From Cacajao melanocephalus (lineage: Eukaryota; Chordata; Mammalia; Primates; Pitheciidae), in the NCBI GenBank assembly GCA_963573385.1, contig CAUYLG010076897.1, positions 62,001-126,000 of the forward strand: DNA of 64,000 nt, in the 5' to 3' direction. Below, piece after piece: positions 1-15,807 of the stretch (position 1 is its first letter; each line of letters opens with the position of its first letter). The notes below the pieces were generated by a model. It worked only from the letters and a program-made list of their open reading frames with translations, was not told where the DNA came from and made no database searches. The position numbers and the translations under genes were made by a program.

Positions 1-96
1 CTTGATATTATTCTCCTATCACAATATGGACTTTCTCATAGAATTAAACTGATAACATTTTACTTCCTGTGGCTTTTTAAAGTTTTAGATTTGTGG

Positions 97-280
97 ACCT
101 CCCAAGTAGCTGGGACTACATGTGTGGGCCACCATGCTTGGCTAATTTTTGAAAAAAAAAATTTAGAGATGTGGTCTCACTATATTGCCCAGGCTGGTCT
201 CAAACTCCTAGGCTCAAGAAATCCTCACACCCTTGCCTCCCAAAGTGCTGGGACTACAGACGTGAGCCACAATGCCCAGA
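97..280 (-). repeat. Alu fragment, antisense
   Basis: Begins inside the left arm (cctcccaagtagctggg), passes the A-rich linker (attttt-gaaaaaaaaaattta) and ends near gtgagccacaatgcccag. The poly-T head and about a third of the element are missing. Resembles an old AluJ/FLAM-like copy. Confidence 0.9.
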
Positions 281-2178
<1,898 letters not shown>

Positions 2179-2399
2179 TAAATTTTTTTTTTTTTTTTTT
2201 GAGATGGAGTGTCACCCAGGCTGGAGCGCAGTGGTAGATCTCGGCTCACTGCAACCTCTGCCTAATTTTTGTATTTTTAGTAGAGATGGGGTTTCATCAT
2301 ATTGGTCAGGCTGGTCTCAAACTCCTTACATCAGGTGATCTGCCTACCTCGTTCTCCCAAAGTGCTGGGGTTACAGGTGTGAGCCACTGCGCTTGGCCC
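2179..2399 (-). repeat. Alu, antisense, internally deleted
   Basis: Starts with poly-T directly after the previous Alu. The sequence jumps from gcaacctctgcct straight to aatttttgtatttttag, so roughly 80-90 bp of the dimer are missing. Ends at gagccactgcgcttggccc. Confidence 0.92.
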
Positions 2400-2571
2400 A
2401 CATTTTTAATTTTTAAACATATTTGTCATTCAAAACCAGGCCAAATTTCATGCCTGCTTGGCCTCAATATAATTTTAAGTAAATTAAATTTGCTTTAGGA
2501 TAAAATTTTATAACAGGAAAAATAATTTTGCTCATTGTAAGGATCAGCAAAAAGCATATAGAGATTGTATG

Positions 2572-2578
<7 letters not shown>

Positions 2579-2603
<25 letters not shown>

Positions 2604-2626
2604 TACACACATACACACACATACAA
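2579..2626. repeat. (CA)n microsatellite
   Basis: About 23 bases of pure CA followed by interrupted CA/TACACA units. Likely polymorphic in length. Confidence 0.95.
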
Positions 2627-2699
2627 ATGCCTCTGGCATAACACTGTCTTTGTGCTAGACACTTAGGCACATCGCATAAAGTGCATAACTCTACAGTAA

Positions 2700-2895
2700 T
2701 GTTCAGCAATAGTGTTCAAATGTCATATAGTGTACACAACAACACTATGAGGTAGATACCATTATTATGAATTTTATAGATGAGGAAACTCAAACACAGA
2801 AGCTAATGGTGTTTCCTAAGAACACATAGCTAGGAGGTAGCAGTGCTGGGATTCAGTAGCTAGCCCAGAAGCCATACTCTTAGCCACTATTCTAT
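2700..2895 (-). repeat. MIR (SINE)
   Basis: Reverse MIR. Recognisable pieces are tatgaggtagataccattatta, atagatgaggaaactcaaacac and gctgggattcagtagctag, close to the reverse complement of the MIR core. Confidence 0.85.
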
Positions 2896-3049
2896 GCTAC
2901 CCATACTCTCAAATTTATTATTTGCTTTCCATTCCCATTCCTCCTACTCAATTTTAAAGCTTTGACTATGGCAATATCTTCATTAGCTTCCTTATTTCTA
3001 GTCCCACCATTATCAGTCCACCCAGTATACTTTATCAAAGTGATATCTT

Positions 3050-3418
3050 TTTGTATGTTTGGTCTGCTATAATAGAATACTATAGAGCTGGTGGCTTAAA
3101 CAACAGAAACTTATTGATCACAGTTCTGGAGGCTGAGAAATGCAAGATCAAGTTTCCAGCAGATCCAGTGTCTGGTAAGAGCCTGCTTCCTTGTTCCCAG
3201 ATTATTTGCTTCTCCTTGCAGCCTCACATGGTGAAGAACAGAGAGAGAAAGCAAGCTTTCTTGTGTCTTTTTATAACTGCACTAATCCCATCCATGAGGG
3301 CTGCATCCTCATGACCTAATGATCTCCCAAAGACCCCACTTCCTAATACCAGCACATTGCGGGTTAGGATTTCAACCTACAGCCATTAGGGAACACAAAC
3401 ACTCATTCATTCCATAAG
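3050..3418 (-). mobile_element. MLT1-type MaLR solo LTR
   Basis: Reads as the reverse of an MLT1 LTR: ggtggcttaaacaacagaaact, cacagttctggaggctgag, catggtgaagaacagagag, actaatcccatccatgaggg and ctcatgacctaatgatctccc. Ends near caaacactcattcattcca. It splits an older unassigned repeat (2930-3040 and 3430-3600). Confidence 0.85.
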
Positions 3419-3607
3419 ATGATCATCATAAATAGCAACTCTATTGATACCAACTCTACTTATATTATTCAATGGCTTTTTATCCTTCTGTTTAAATAAA
3501 ATTTTTATTTACATTATATACAAGGACCTTCAGGATTTGGCCTTTTCCATAATCCATTCTCATGCTTGTCACTCTCTGTTTCATGTTCTGTGTTCCAGTC
3601 ATACAAG

Positions 3608-4075
3608 GCGTAGTATCCATTTTCATTCTCTTTCTGCTGCTTTAACAAAATACTTTAAACTGGGTAAACCATACTTATTTCTATTGTTTATAAATTACCC
3701 AGTCTAAAGTATTTTGTTATAGCAGCAGGAACAGACTACATAGTCCTAGGGGTTGGGAAGTCCAAGATGAAAGCACTGGCAGATCAAGTGTCTGGTGAGG
3801 GCTGCTCTCTATTTTTAAGAAGGTGCCTTGTTGCTGCATCCTCTGGAGGGGACAATTATGTGTCATCACATGACAGAAGACATGGAAGACAAAAAGGGCC
3901 TAAGGCACTCCCTTCAACCTGTTTTATAAGAGCAGTGACTCTATTCCTGAGGGCGAAGCACTCATGACTTACTCACTTCTCAAAAAGTCTCACTTCTTAA
4001 TACCAACACACTGGGTATTAGGTTCTGACATATAAATTTTGGAGGAACTATATATTCAAACAATAGCATTCCACT
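3608..4075 (-). mobile_element. 3' LTR of a MaLR element, containing an inverted duplication
   Basis: Left-hand LTR of a minus-strand MaLR element (MLT1A/MST-like). It carries ggttgggaagtccaagatg, catcctctggaggggac, gactctattcctgagggcg and aatttt-ggaggaactatatattcaaac. Near its left end, 3634-3667 and 3695-3728 are inverted copies of each other, so a short terminal piece is present twice in opposite orientation. Confidence 0.8.
3634..3728. repeat. Near-perfect hairpin (34 bp arms, 27 nt loop)
   Basis: Arm 1 is 3634-3667 and arm 2 is 3695-3728. The reverse complement of arm 2 matches arm 1 at 32 of 34 positions by eye. The loop is 3668-3694. It lies within the MaLR LTR. Confidence 0.9.
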
Positions 4076-4189
4076 CCTGGCTCCCTCAAAATTCATGTTC
4101 TTCTCACATGCAAAATGCATTTTTTCTTTGTATCCCTGTAGGCCCAAAGATCAAAACATGTTCTAACAAGTTTTGTTCCTCAAAAGCCT

Positions 4190-4204
4190 AAAGTTCAGAG
4201 TCTC
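4190..4204. repeat. Target-site duplication, left copy, of the L1
   Basis: aaagttcagagtctc. Pairs with 5356-5370 (aaagtctggagtctc) at 13 of 15 positions. The continuous MaLR internal sequence resumes after the right copy. Confidence 0.85.
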
Positions 4205-4950
4205 TTTTTAATTAAATGACTCCTTTTCCTCTGAGTAGATATCCAGTAGTAGGATTGCTGGATTGAATGGTAGTTCTACTTTAGGTTCTTTAAGGAATCT
4301 TCATACTGTTTTCCACAGTGGTTATGCTAGTTACATTCCCACCAGCTGTGTAAAAGTATTCCCTTTACACCACACCCACACCAACCCACATCTATTGTTT
4401 TTGGAATTCTTACTATGGCCATTCTTGCAAGAGTAAGATGGTATCTCATTGCGGTTTTCGTTTGCATTTCCCTGATAATTAGTGATGTTGAGTATGTTTT
4501 CATACGTGTGTTGGCTATTTGTTTGTATATTCTTTTCTGAGAATTATCTGTTTATGTCATTTGCCCACTTATTGATGGGATTATTTGTTTTTATTGCTGA
4601 TTTGTTTGAGTTCCTTGTAAATTCTGGATATTAGTCCTTTATTAGGTGTATAGTTTCCAAATATTTTCTCCCACTCTGTGGGTTTTCTGTTTATTTTGCT
4701 AATGATTTATTTTGGTGTGTAGAAGCTTTTTAGTTTAGTTAGGTCCCATCTATTTATTTTTATTTTTGTTGCATTTGATTTGGGAGTCTTAGTCATGAAT
4801 TCTATATGAAAAAGACACATGCACACATATTTATAGCAGTACAGTTTGCAATTGCAAAGATGTGAAAACATAAGTGCCCATCAAACAACAAGTGGATAAA
4901 GAAAATTATATATATATAATTTTTGTCTATAACGTGTGTGTGTGTGTATG

Positions 4951-4994
<44 letters not shown>

Positions 4995-5355
4995 ATGAAC
5001 TACTACTCAGCCCTAAAATTGAATGAAATAGTGTCTTTTGCAGCAACTTGAATGGAGCTGGAGGCCATCTTTTCTAGGTGAAGTAACTCAGAAATAGAAA
5101 ATCAAATATTGTATGTTCTCATTTGTAAGTGGGAGCTAAGCTATGAGGGGGCAAAGGCAAAAGAGTGATACAATGGACTTTGGGGACTTGTTAGGAAAGG
5201 GCGGGAGGGTGGGAGAGATCAAAGACTACCTACTGAGTACAGTGTACACTGCTCAGGCAACAGGTGCACCAAAATCTCAGAAATCACCACTAAAGAGCTT
5301 ATCCATGTAACAAACCACCTGTACCTCAAACACTATTGAAATAAAAAATAAAAAT
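4205..5355. mobile_element. L1 3' end with 5' inversion (twin priming)
   Basis: The left part (about 4205-4800) is L1 ORF2 C-terminal region in reverse orientation (ttcccaccagctgtgtaaaag, ttgcaagagtaagatggtatc). The right part (about 4801-5355) is the L1 3' end in forward orientation (gacacatgcacacatat, gaactactactcagccc, then the 3' UTR and an A-rich tail). The two parts meet at adjacent consensus positions, and the whole is flanked by a 15 bp target duplication. This is the structure of a twin-primed L1 insertion. Confidence 0.9.
4933..4993. repeat. (TG)n/(CA)n microsatellite inside the L1
   Basis: gtgtgtgtgtgtgtatgtat is followed by about 40 bases of CA, just before accatgaactactactcag. 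It is an expansion of the short TGTATATA/CA motif at this site in L1. The TG and CA halves are self-complementary. Confidence 0.92.
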
Positions 5356-5370
5356 AAAGTCTGGAGTCTC
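5356..5370. repeat. Target-site duplication, right copy, of the L1
   Basis: aaagtctggagtctc, directly after the A-rich L1 tail. See the left copy at 4190-4204. Confidence 0.85.
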
Positions 5371-6859
5371 ATCTAAATATTATCTAACTCAGATATGGAT
5401 GAGATTCAAGGTACAATTCATTCTGAGGCAAATTGTTCTCCAGCTGTGAACCTGTGACATCCAGCAGCTTAAATGCTTCCAAAATTCAAGGGCGGAACAA
5501 GCACAGGGTAGGGATTTCCATCACAGAAGGGAGAAATAGGAAAGAACAAAGGAGTAATAAGTCACAGGTAAATTCAAAACTCAACAAAGCAAACAACATT
5601 CACTCCTGAGGCATGATAATCATCTTCTTTGACTCCATGTCCTGCTTTCTTGACATATTGAGTGGGAATTCGGACCCAAAACCCAGGGAAAACCTGTCCC
5701 ATGGCTTAGTTGGGCACAGCCCTCACAGCAGCTCTCATGGGTGGAAGACTCCACAGCTCTATTAGGCATCATCCTAGTAGAGGCTCTCTGTGGTGGCCCC
5801 ACTGCTGTGGCAGTTCTCTGCTTGGGCTCTGAGGCTCTCTAAGGCATCCTTTGAAACCTAGGTGGAGGTAACCGTACCTCCACAGCTTGTACACTCTTTG
5901 CACCTGCAGTAACCACCAGGTGGGTGCTCCAAGTTATATTGCCTGTGCTTTCTGGAGCAGTATCCTGCATTAAGCCTGTACCCATTTGAGCCATGCTGGA
6001 GTAGCCAAGGAGCACTGCACTGGAATGGGTGGAGCAGAAATTGAGTTGGCCCTGGGCAGTAAGCCTCAAGGTCCCACAGGCACCTTAACCCCCTCCTTTG
6101 AACCCATTCTGCTCTCCAGGCCCTGGCATTCTGAGTCTGTGATGGGAGAAGCAGCCTCAAAGCTCTCCAAAATGCCTTCAGAGTCATTCTTCCATTGTCT
6201 TGCTGAATAGCATCAGGCTTCTTTCTATCCACACTAATCTCCTTATCAAACATCACTTGGTCATACCCTGGTGTTCCCTCCTAAACACACCTTTTTATTC
6301 TTTATAATCTGGCCAGGCTGGGAATTTTCCAAATCTTTTAAGTTCTGTTTCCCTTTTGAGTATAAATTCCATCTTTAATTTGTTTCTCTCACACACAGTT
6401 TTCTACATGCAGTCAAGAGAAGCCGTGCCATATCCTCAATATTTTGTCTAGAGATTTCTTCCACCAAATATTCTAGTTCATTGCTCACAATTTCTGACTA
6501 AGCACTATGACACAGACACAATTCAGCCAAGCTATTTGCCACTTTATAAAAAGGATGGCCTTTTCTCCAGTTTACAATCCCTTGTTCCTCATTTCCATCT
6601 AAGGCCTCATGAGAATTGCCTTTACCATCCGTATTTGTACCAGCATTCTGATGACAACCACATAAGTAGTCTCTAAGATTAAGGCTTTCCCTACAGCTGT
6701 TCTCTTCTAAGTCCTCAGCAGAATTGCCTTAATGCTTTATTCACAAGAATATATGCTTTTTCCAACATTCAGTTCCAAAATCTAGCAGCCTCTCTGCATT
6801 ACCCTATTCCACATTGTTATGTGTTTGTTACAGCAACACCCCACTGCTTGGTGCCAGCA

Positions 6860-7250
6860 GTTCCTGCTGCTATAATAAAATTCCTGAAATGAGGTGACTT
6901 ATCAATAATAGAAATTTATTTTTCAAAATTCTGGAGGCTGGAAAGTCCAAAATCAAGGCTCTGGTATTCAGTGTCTGGTACAGACTTGCTCTCTGCTTCC
7001 AAGGTGGCACTTTGGAAGTGCATCCTCCAGAGGGGATGAATGCTGTGTCCTCACATGGTGGAAGGGGTGGAAGAGCAAAAGGTCCTAGGGTGCTTCCTTC
7101 AGCCTCTTGTATAAGACCACTAATCCCATTCATGAGGGTGAAGCACTCATGACTTAATCACTTCTCAAAAAGCCACTTAATATTATCACATTGATTATTT
7201 GGTTCCAACATGTGAATTTGGAGGGACACATACATTCAAACTATAACAAT
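6860..7250 (-). mobile_element. 5' LTR of the minus-strand MaLR element
   Basis: Right-hand LTR of the element beginning at about 3608. It carries ttctggaggctggaaagtcc, catcctccagaggggatgaa, ctcacatggtggaaggggtgg, cactaatcccattcatgagg and ggagggacacatacattcaa. It shares these blocks in the same order with the left LTR (3608-4075), but without the inverted duplication. Confidence 0.82.
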
Positions 7251-7259
7251 ACATCATTC

Positions 7260-7520
7260 TCAGAGCATATGCTGTGTTCTTTTGCCAGGTTTGTAATTTG
7301 ATTCTTCTACCTTAGAAACTCCCTTTATTATTCCATGTCTCAGATATCTGTGAAATCCCCCCTGCCCTTCCCTAGTCTACCAGACCATTTTTATATATCC
7401 CTTATGCCATAGTTACATTGAATAATTGGTTTGTTTATTCATTTCCCTATCATGCTGTGGGAGCAGGTGTTGTGTCCCTTCATCTTTGGGTCTTGAGTCC
7501 TTGATGAATTTGAATGGAAA
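7260..7520 (+). repeat. L2-like LINE remnant
   Basis: Pieces such as cttagaaactccctttatt, ctgcccttccctagtctac and ggagcaggtgttgtgtccc resemble the 3' end of L2 in forward orientation. Strongly diverged. Confidence 0.5.
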
Positions 7521-7540
7521 ATGAGTAGATCAGCATAGTG

Positions 7541-7700
7541 TAGTTTGTGTTCTAGCTCTGTTAGTTATTAACAGTGTAACTTTGTTATCTCGTCTTTAAA
7601 ATGAGATAATGACAGTGTTGTGTATATTATAAGCTCTTTATGAGGATTAAATAAGATAATATATATAGAATGATTACCATAGTGCCTCTCACATATAAAT
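7541..7700 (+). repeat. MIR (SINE)
   Basis: Forward MIR traces: gtgtaactttgttatctcg, ctttaaaatgagataatgac, gaggattaaataagataat, and accatagtgcctctcacat. Confidence 0.7.
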
Positions 7701-8898
7701 ATCCAAAAACGTGAGTTGCATTCTTATGATTATTCTGGCGTACTAGTATTATAGATAGTGTTTCTGGAAGTACCATGCATAGTGTTCTTTAATTCTGAAT
7801 CTTATTTTGAAGAAGGGCTAGAATCTTACCTTTATCTATAGTACATTAGGTTTAATTTCCCAATGGCTGAATTCAAACATATTAGATTCGTGTCATAATT
7901 TGCAGAAAAGCTATCAGAGTTTTTTCAGGTGTGAGCACCAACCAGTTCTCTCACAGCAGCACTACACACATTCTTCTGCCCAGACTCTATGCATGGGACA
8001 ATCTTGAAAATCAGCCCTTAGCACTTGGAAGAATGATGCTCTCATTAGATAGCACTTCTGTCAGGAGGTTTTCAGCTTCCAAGTCCCCCAAGGGATGGCA
8101 CAAGGATGAGATCTGAGCCAGTCCGCTGACAAGACACACCAAGGGCTAGAGTCCACTGCTTCTGAAAAGGGCTGCTTTTCTTCTGATAAGTTGGAGTGGG
8201 AGGTTCATGATACTTACCAGAATACTCTGTGCTAACTTTTGTTTCTTAGACTATCATTTTGGGTTAAAATCGTGAGAACTGATACCACCACCCCAATACT
8301 GCCCTTCTAGCTATTCTATTGCTACTAATAGGATGTCTTACGGGGGGGCTCCCCTTTTAGTTTCACCATTTACTTAGCTGTTTGACATTACAAACATAAT
8401 TTTGACACCTCTGAACCTCAACTTTCCCATCTCTAAAACTGGGTAGGTAAGGTCTCTCATGAGGCATTGCAAGCATTTTCTAATCCATCATATATCTTGA
8501 ACAGTGGAAGCCATATAACTTGCATCCAACTTACCAGTGCACAATCAGCAGCAGATATTTATTTTCAGTTAATGCTGTGAGCATCAACTTGCCATGAATC
8601 CCAAAGCATAGTTCTAAGGAGTCATTTCTTTTTGTTTCCCCACAATTCAAACTATTGGTTTTCTGACAACTGTGGGGACTCAACTGCTCCTGTAGTTGTC
8701 ACATATTCTCCTCATACTCTAGGCTCAAGGAAGTAAGCAGTCCTCGTACGCTATGGTCAAGGAGGTAAGCAGTCCTTGCACCACTTGCTCAAAGGAATTA
8801 CTGGATGGAGAAAGGATAACTTTTCAAAGACAATATCTGATTATACAACAAATGTAATAATTTGATTTTAGATTTTAAAATCCATAGTAATTGCATTA
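7701..8898. other. Mostly unassigned intronic sequence
   Basis: No gene seen. A short forward MIR-like trace may be present at about 8400-8500 (cctctgaacctcaactttcc). At 8703-8780 there is a weak local duplication of the motif aggaagtaagcagtcct / aggaggtaagcagtcct, about 39 bp apart. Confidence 0.45.
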
Positions 8899-8899
8899 T

Positions 8900-8953
<54 letters not shown>

Positions 8954-8967
8954 CATACATATATATA
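8899..8967. repeat. (TA)n microsatellite
   Basis: About 70 bases of TA repeats with occasional TACA interruptions. Self-complementary and able to extrude as a cruciform. Confidence 0.95.
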
Positions 8968-8984
8968 GTCATTCAGTAAATATT

Positions 8985-10439
8985 GACCACTGGCCAGGCA
9001 GGAAAAGGGAAAAAAAAAGGAGAGCGAAAGAGCCTTAAAGAACTTGTAATCAAGGAGGAGAAAAAAAAATGCTAAGATGAGCCACCATGATAAATGGCGA
9101 TAAGGTGATAGCAAAAGTTAAACAGAGAAATAAGAATAATTTAGCTTGTTAGGCAGCATAAGAGGAGTGAAAATGGGGAAGGTGATATTTAATTTAGGAA
9201 ATTAAAGATCGGAAAGCATTCCCTGGACAGAGGGGGCATTGCAGGCGGTGGGATGATCATGACCGTTCCTACCTAGCAGGATGAGAGCAGTGTGGAACTG
9301 GGTTTAAGTAGACAGTAGGGCTCCTGATGAAGAAGGGTCAACTAGCAGCTGAAAAGGACATCGGAGCCAGAGTATTATGGGCTGTGTGTGCAAAATAAGG
9401 GTTTTAGGAGATGTTATTAAAGGCAGAATTTGAAATCTGCTTAGAAACCTGGTTTTAACACTTTCCATGGAGGTAAAACGAGGCTAATTCCACAGGTCCA
9501 ATTCTGCATCAAGAATTACTAAAATTAAAATTCCCACCAACATATGTAAACTGTGCAGTCTTTGTGAACCCTCCTTTCTCTCCCAGAGATTGGCTGAACC
9601 TTTGTGATATTATTTTCTCCACAGAAAGATTCCTTGAGTTAATAATGTTAGTTCACGTTTGGCTTGAATAAAATATTGACTGGTTTCCTTCTCTATTAAA
9701 CTCCTTTAAATGCCTCTAAATTACAACTCTCTGTAAAACTGACCTGAACATCAAGAGTCAATTTTTGGTTCTGTATAGAAATATTTAGACAATCCAATGC
9801 CTGACTCCCCCTGGCTAACACAAGATCAGTTTCAAAAAGAAACAGAATAGTTGATTGAGCATCAGAGCTGCCCTTTTGGTAAGAAAAGATGAAATCCATT
9901 CCAGAGTCCTGATTATTAGGTCTATGCCAATCTATTAAACAAATCAAATGGTTTATACAACTTCTACAGTTCTTTCAGTGTTGCTGAAAACTGGTCAAGG
10001 TAGCAAAAACTCTAGTTATTTTCAAAAGGCAAAATCTTCCCTATCTTAAAAAGTCTGAGTTACTAAGTCCTTAAGAGATTTGGCAAAGTGCCTTCAACTT
10101 TTCCTCTGGTAACCACACAGTTTCCTTTGGAAACATTTCCCCAGCTCAGTACACTAGAAAATTGTAATGATGCGAAATTATGCTTTACAGCCAGATACCT
10201 TCCAGGGATAATGTATTGAGTTTAATGTTTCATGGTGGCTGGAGAGGTCTTTTGTCTTGCCTGCAGTCTGAACCCTACGTGGCTTGCTTTTTTGGAAAGT
10301 GTCCCCACTTCTCTTTGCTCTCTGCCAGCCACATCTCTGAAGATGAGGCAATTTCTCCCTAAAGTGTTCTCCCTACCTTCTCAAAAAAGAAACATATTAC
10401 ATTTCAATTGTATAGCATGTTGAGAAAGGCTCTGCCTTC
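8985..10439. other. Unassigned sequence with an old repeat trace
   Basis: 8985-9430 (ggaaagcattccctggacag, ggatgagagcagtgtgg) resembles an ancient mammal-wide repeat in reverse orientation; family not assigned. From 9430 to 10439 I see nothing recognisable apart from short chance open frames. Confidence 0.45.
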
Positions 10440-10454
10440 TACTTAAAGGTTTCT
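10440..10454. repeat. Target-site duplication of the Alu, left copy
   Basis: tacttaaaggtttct. A perfect 15 bp match to 10766-10780 on the other side of the Alu. Confidence 0.95.
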
Positions 10455-10765
10455 TTTCCTTTTTTTTTTTTTTTTGAGACTGAGTCTCACTCTGTTGCCC
10501 AGAGTGCAGTGGTGTGATCTTGGCTCACTGCAACCTCTGCTTCTCGGGTTCAAGTGATCCTCCTGCCTCAACTTCCCCAAGTAACTGGGACTACAGGGGT
10601 GCTCCACCACACCTGATGAATTTTTGTATTTTTTTTTTTTTTTTAAGCAGTGACGGGGTTTCACCATGTTGGCTAGGCTAGTCTCAAACTCCTGACCTCA
10701 GGTGATCCATCTGCCTTGGCCTCCTGAAGTGCTGGGATTACAGGCATGAGCCACCACTCCTAGCC
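10455..10765 (-). repeat. Alu, antisense, full length
   Basis: Poly-T head, then gagactgagtctcactctg through to ccaccactcctagcc. The internal linker contains a run of about 15 T (from 10629) instead of the usual short A-rich linker. Flanked by a perfect 15 bp duplication. Confidence 0.97.
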
Positions 10766-13160
<2,395 letters not shown>

Positions 13161-15500
13161 CAAATTCTGTTTCATTTTTCCTGGTTTGGACTGGGGAGTC
13201 TGCATTTTTAACAAACTCACAGAAGCACTGATGCTGTAAGTCCTGTCTCAGAATCATACTATGTGGATGAGATTCTAGAGAAAAAAACTAGGAAAATGTA
13301 AGCAGCAAGAAGCTTGAGGTTTCCTAGTTCCTCCCCACAGCTGCACAGATAGTGGGTTACTTGGCAGCTCATGCCTCTGCTTTTGGCTTTCTACCCAGTC
13401 CTGTGACAAGATGAATAACTACGACTACAGTGGCTTGCTGGACCAGCTAAATAAAAAAGCGTGTGCTGGCTGAAAAATTGTTAGCAAATAATTAGTGGGT
13501 ACTGCCAGCAGACAATTTATTTGGAATTTATCTTGTTAAGGTACACAGGATGTTCTGTGCTAATTTTTTCTTGTTTCCTTGGTTCAACTTTGAAGAAACT
13601 TACTAGTATTCATGGTGAGAATTGTTATACATCTTGCTGATTTAAAAAAAAATGTGAATTGCATGTACTTGGAAGTCATTATTTGACATTGTTTCTGATG
13701 TGGTGTGAGTTTCTTTAGTGACCCCCTACCCGGCTTTGACAGAAGTTGAGGATCTAATTATTATCACATTTGTTGAGTTCTTAAAAATATGTTAGATACC
13801 ATGTAAAATAAATTATACATTATGTGATTTTACCCTCACAAAAACCTAAGCACTAGTTGTTAATTTTACTTTTTAGCAATGATGAAACCGAGGCAAAAAC
13901 ATATTGTAAGAGTTGTCCAAGTGCTATGCAATCCTAATCCTGATTTTACTCCTACCGAAAACATTTTAAAGCTGCCCTTGCTCCCCTCAATGGCACCTTT
14001 GTGCCTTTGACTTTGGGTTGATGCTGTGTTCTGGTATCCAACTGTAAAGCCTCCTCAACAAGTATGCTACCCCTTTTTGCCCTTTTGTAGCAGGTAGGCA
14101 ATGTTGCAAAGTCATTCTGTCCACATCCAGTCGTGCTTTACTAAGGTCTGCTTTATGCTCCCTTTCTTTGATTTATTTCATCAGCTTCCTGCCATTCTCA
14201 GTGTCTTCAGTGGTAGCTTCAGATATTTCCCACAGATCCCAACCCTAAATCCCAGATGTACCCCCATCCCTCTGAGCAGTTGACTACCTCTTTAATAACA
14301 AGATGGAGACAAATTTTTTCCAACATCATTTACATGTACTTTTAACTGAAATATCACAAAATTAAAATGGTTGTGATTCAAACAAGAAAGAAATACATAT
14401 ATTCTTTATTGTTAATTACACACACACATCCACACATCCAAATAGGGAACTGGAGGTAAGCAGTTTCAGAGATACACACTGCTCAAGATTATCATTAGAC
14501 CCAGACTTCTTCTCCTCCCCTATCCTTAACATTTAATTGGGGTCCTTCAGTTTGTACCTCATGGTTCCAAGATGGTTCCCTCATCCCAAGCATTATGCCT
14601 TTATACTATCGAGTTCAAGGGAAAAAATGTATATATCATGAATCAAAATACTTCTCCGAAGTACCCTCAGCAGAAATCTTAATATTTGGCCTAAACGTGG
14701 TCACTTGTCCATCCCCAAACCGAACTCCAATAGAAGAGAATGGGATAGCCATGCTGAGTTCAGATCAATCATGTGTTCATCCTCCAGGATTTGGAAAGGA
14801 GCCAGCCTTCCCTAAGCATACTGTGACATGAAAACTGTTGTTTAAGCTTGGACTTTTCCCTTGGTGAAATATGACTAGTGGGTGGTGACCTCCAGTGTCT
14901 AACTCATATCCCTCATTTTTCCTTCTTTCTCCTGCTGCTTCCTCCCAGCTTCAAAGGTACCATTGCAGGCCATCTGTCCTCTTCAGATTTCTGGTCTCTT
15001 TCTTCCCAATACCAGTGCTTTACCTCACCCATTCTCCTGGTCTCATTTCTGCTCTCTTTCTCTTTGCCTCACCGACATTCGCTTCTCTAGTTTTTGGCTT
15101 TTCTTCCCCTTTTCCCTGGAAATATAGTCCAATCTCCCCTATAAAGAACAACAAAATTACAACAAAAGCAAAACAACACAAAAACTGCCTTTTCTTAGCC
15201 TTTGGTATTTTCAAGCTGCTATTTTAGCTCTTTCTTTTCACAAACATGTCCCTAAAAGTAATGAATAATCGGTACTTATACTTTCTCACTGCTCATTCAT
15301 GTAAGTCTGTAGAGTCTATCATCCACCCCAGTGGGGGAAAAAAGCAGCACTATCAAGCTCTCATCTAATTTAGATGGTACATTCTTTTCTGGGAATCTGC
15401 TCCTCCCTTGCTTCTTAAAGCTCTGCAAAATCTGCCCAGCCTCAACCTGCCCATCCAAGCCACTTCTCTGACTTTTCATCTCTGCCTCATTCATTGAATC
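13161..15500. other. Unassigned sequence with a MIR trace
   Basis: 13740-13930 looks like a reverse MIR (accctcacaaaaacctaagc, gatgaaaccgaggcaaaaac). No other assignable elements. A CA-rich patch is present at about 14418-14440. The open frames at 14878-15227 lack homology I recognise. Confidence 0.45.
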
Positions 15501-15800
15501 TTTTTCTGCCAGACCATAAGGAACTTCAGGAAAGGGACCATGTCTTAGTTATTATTGTTGCCTGCACAATGTGTGATGCAGGGTTTTGGCAGAGCACTCA
15601 TCTTTTGGAAAACTTCTTAACTGATCTCCATGACTCCTCTCCCTCCCTCTTTAAACTATCCTGTCACCAGAGTTATACTTCTAAAAGTACATGTTTGATC
15701 ACATTTGTTCTTTATTTAAAAACACAAACTCCTCAGCATGCCATTCAAGTTCTTTCACAAAGTAACCCAAACCCATTTTTTAAGTCTTTCCATTATCTTC
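15500..15800 (+). repeat. Old LINE-like remnant
   Basis: gaacttcaggaaagggaccatg, tgatcacatttgttctttat, and cctcagcatgccattcaag resemble ancient mammal-wide LINE sequence. Family uncertain. Confidence 0.4.
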
Positions 15801-15807
15801 CCTCTAT

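Larger units (their letters stand above)
4076..6859 (-). mobile_element. MaLR internal sequence, interrupted by L1
   Basis: Internal region of the same minus-strand MaLR element, in two parts (4076-4189 and 5356-6859). Recognised by similarity to THE1/MST internal sequence: ccctcaaaattcatgttcttc; after the L1, tctcatctaaatattatc, gagattcaaggtacaattca, ctccatgtcctgctttc, and ggtggaggtaaccgtacctc. The gag-like coding potential is decayed: frames at 5839-6069 and 5858-6256 (minus) are short and broken. The right end cttggtgccagcag looks like the primer-binding region next to the 5' LTR. Confidence 0.8.

Noticed and set aside
5858..6256. 132-codon minus-strand frame
   Set aside because: Lies inside a MaLR internal region on the element's coding strand; a broken fragment of non-autonomous element sequence.
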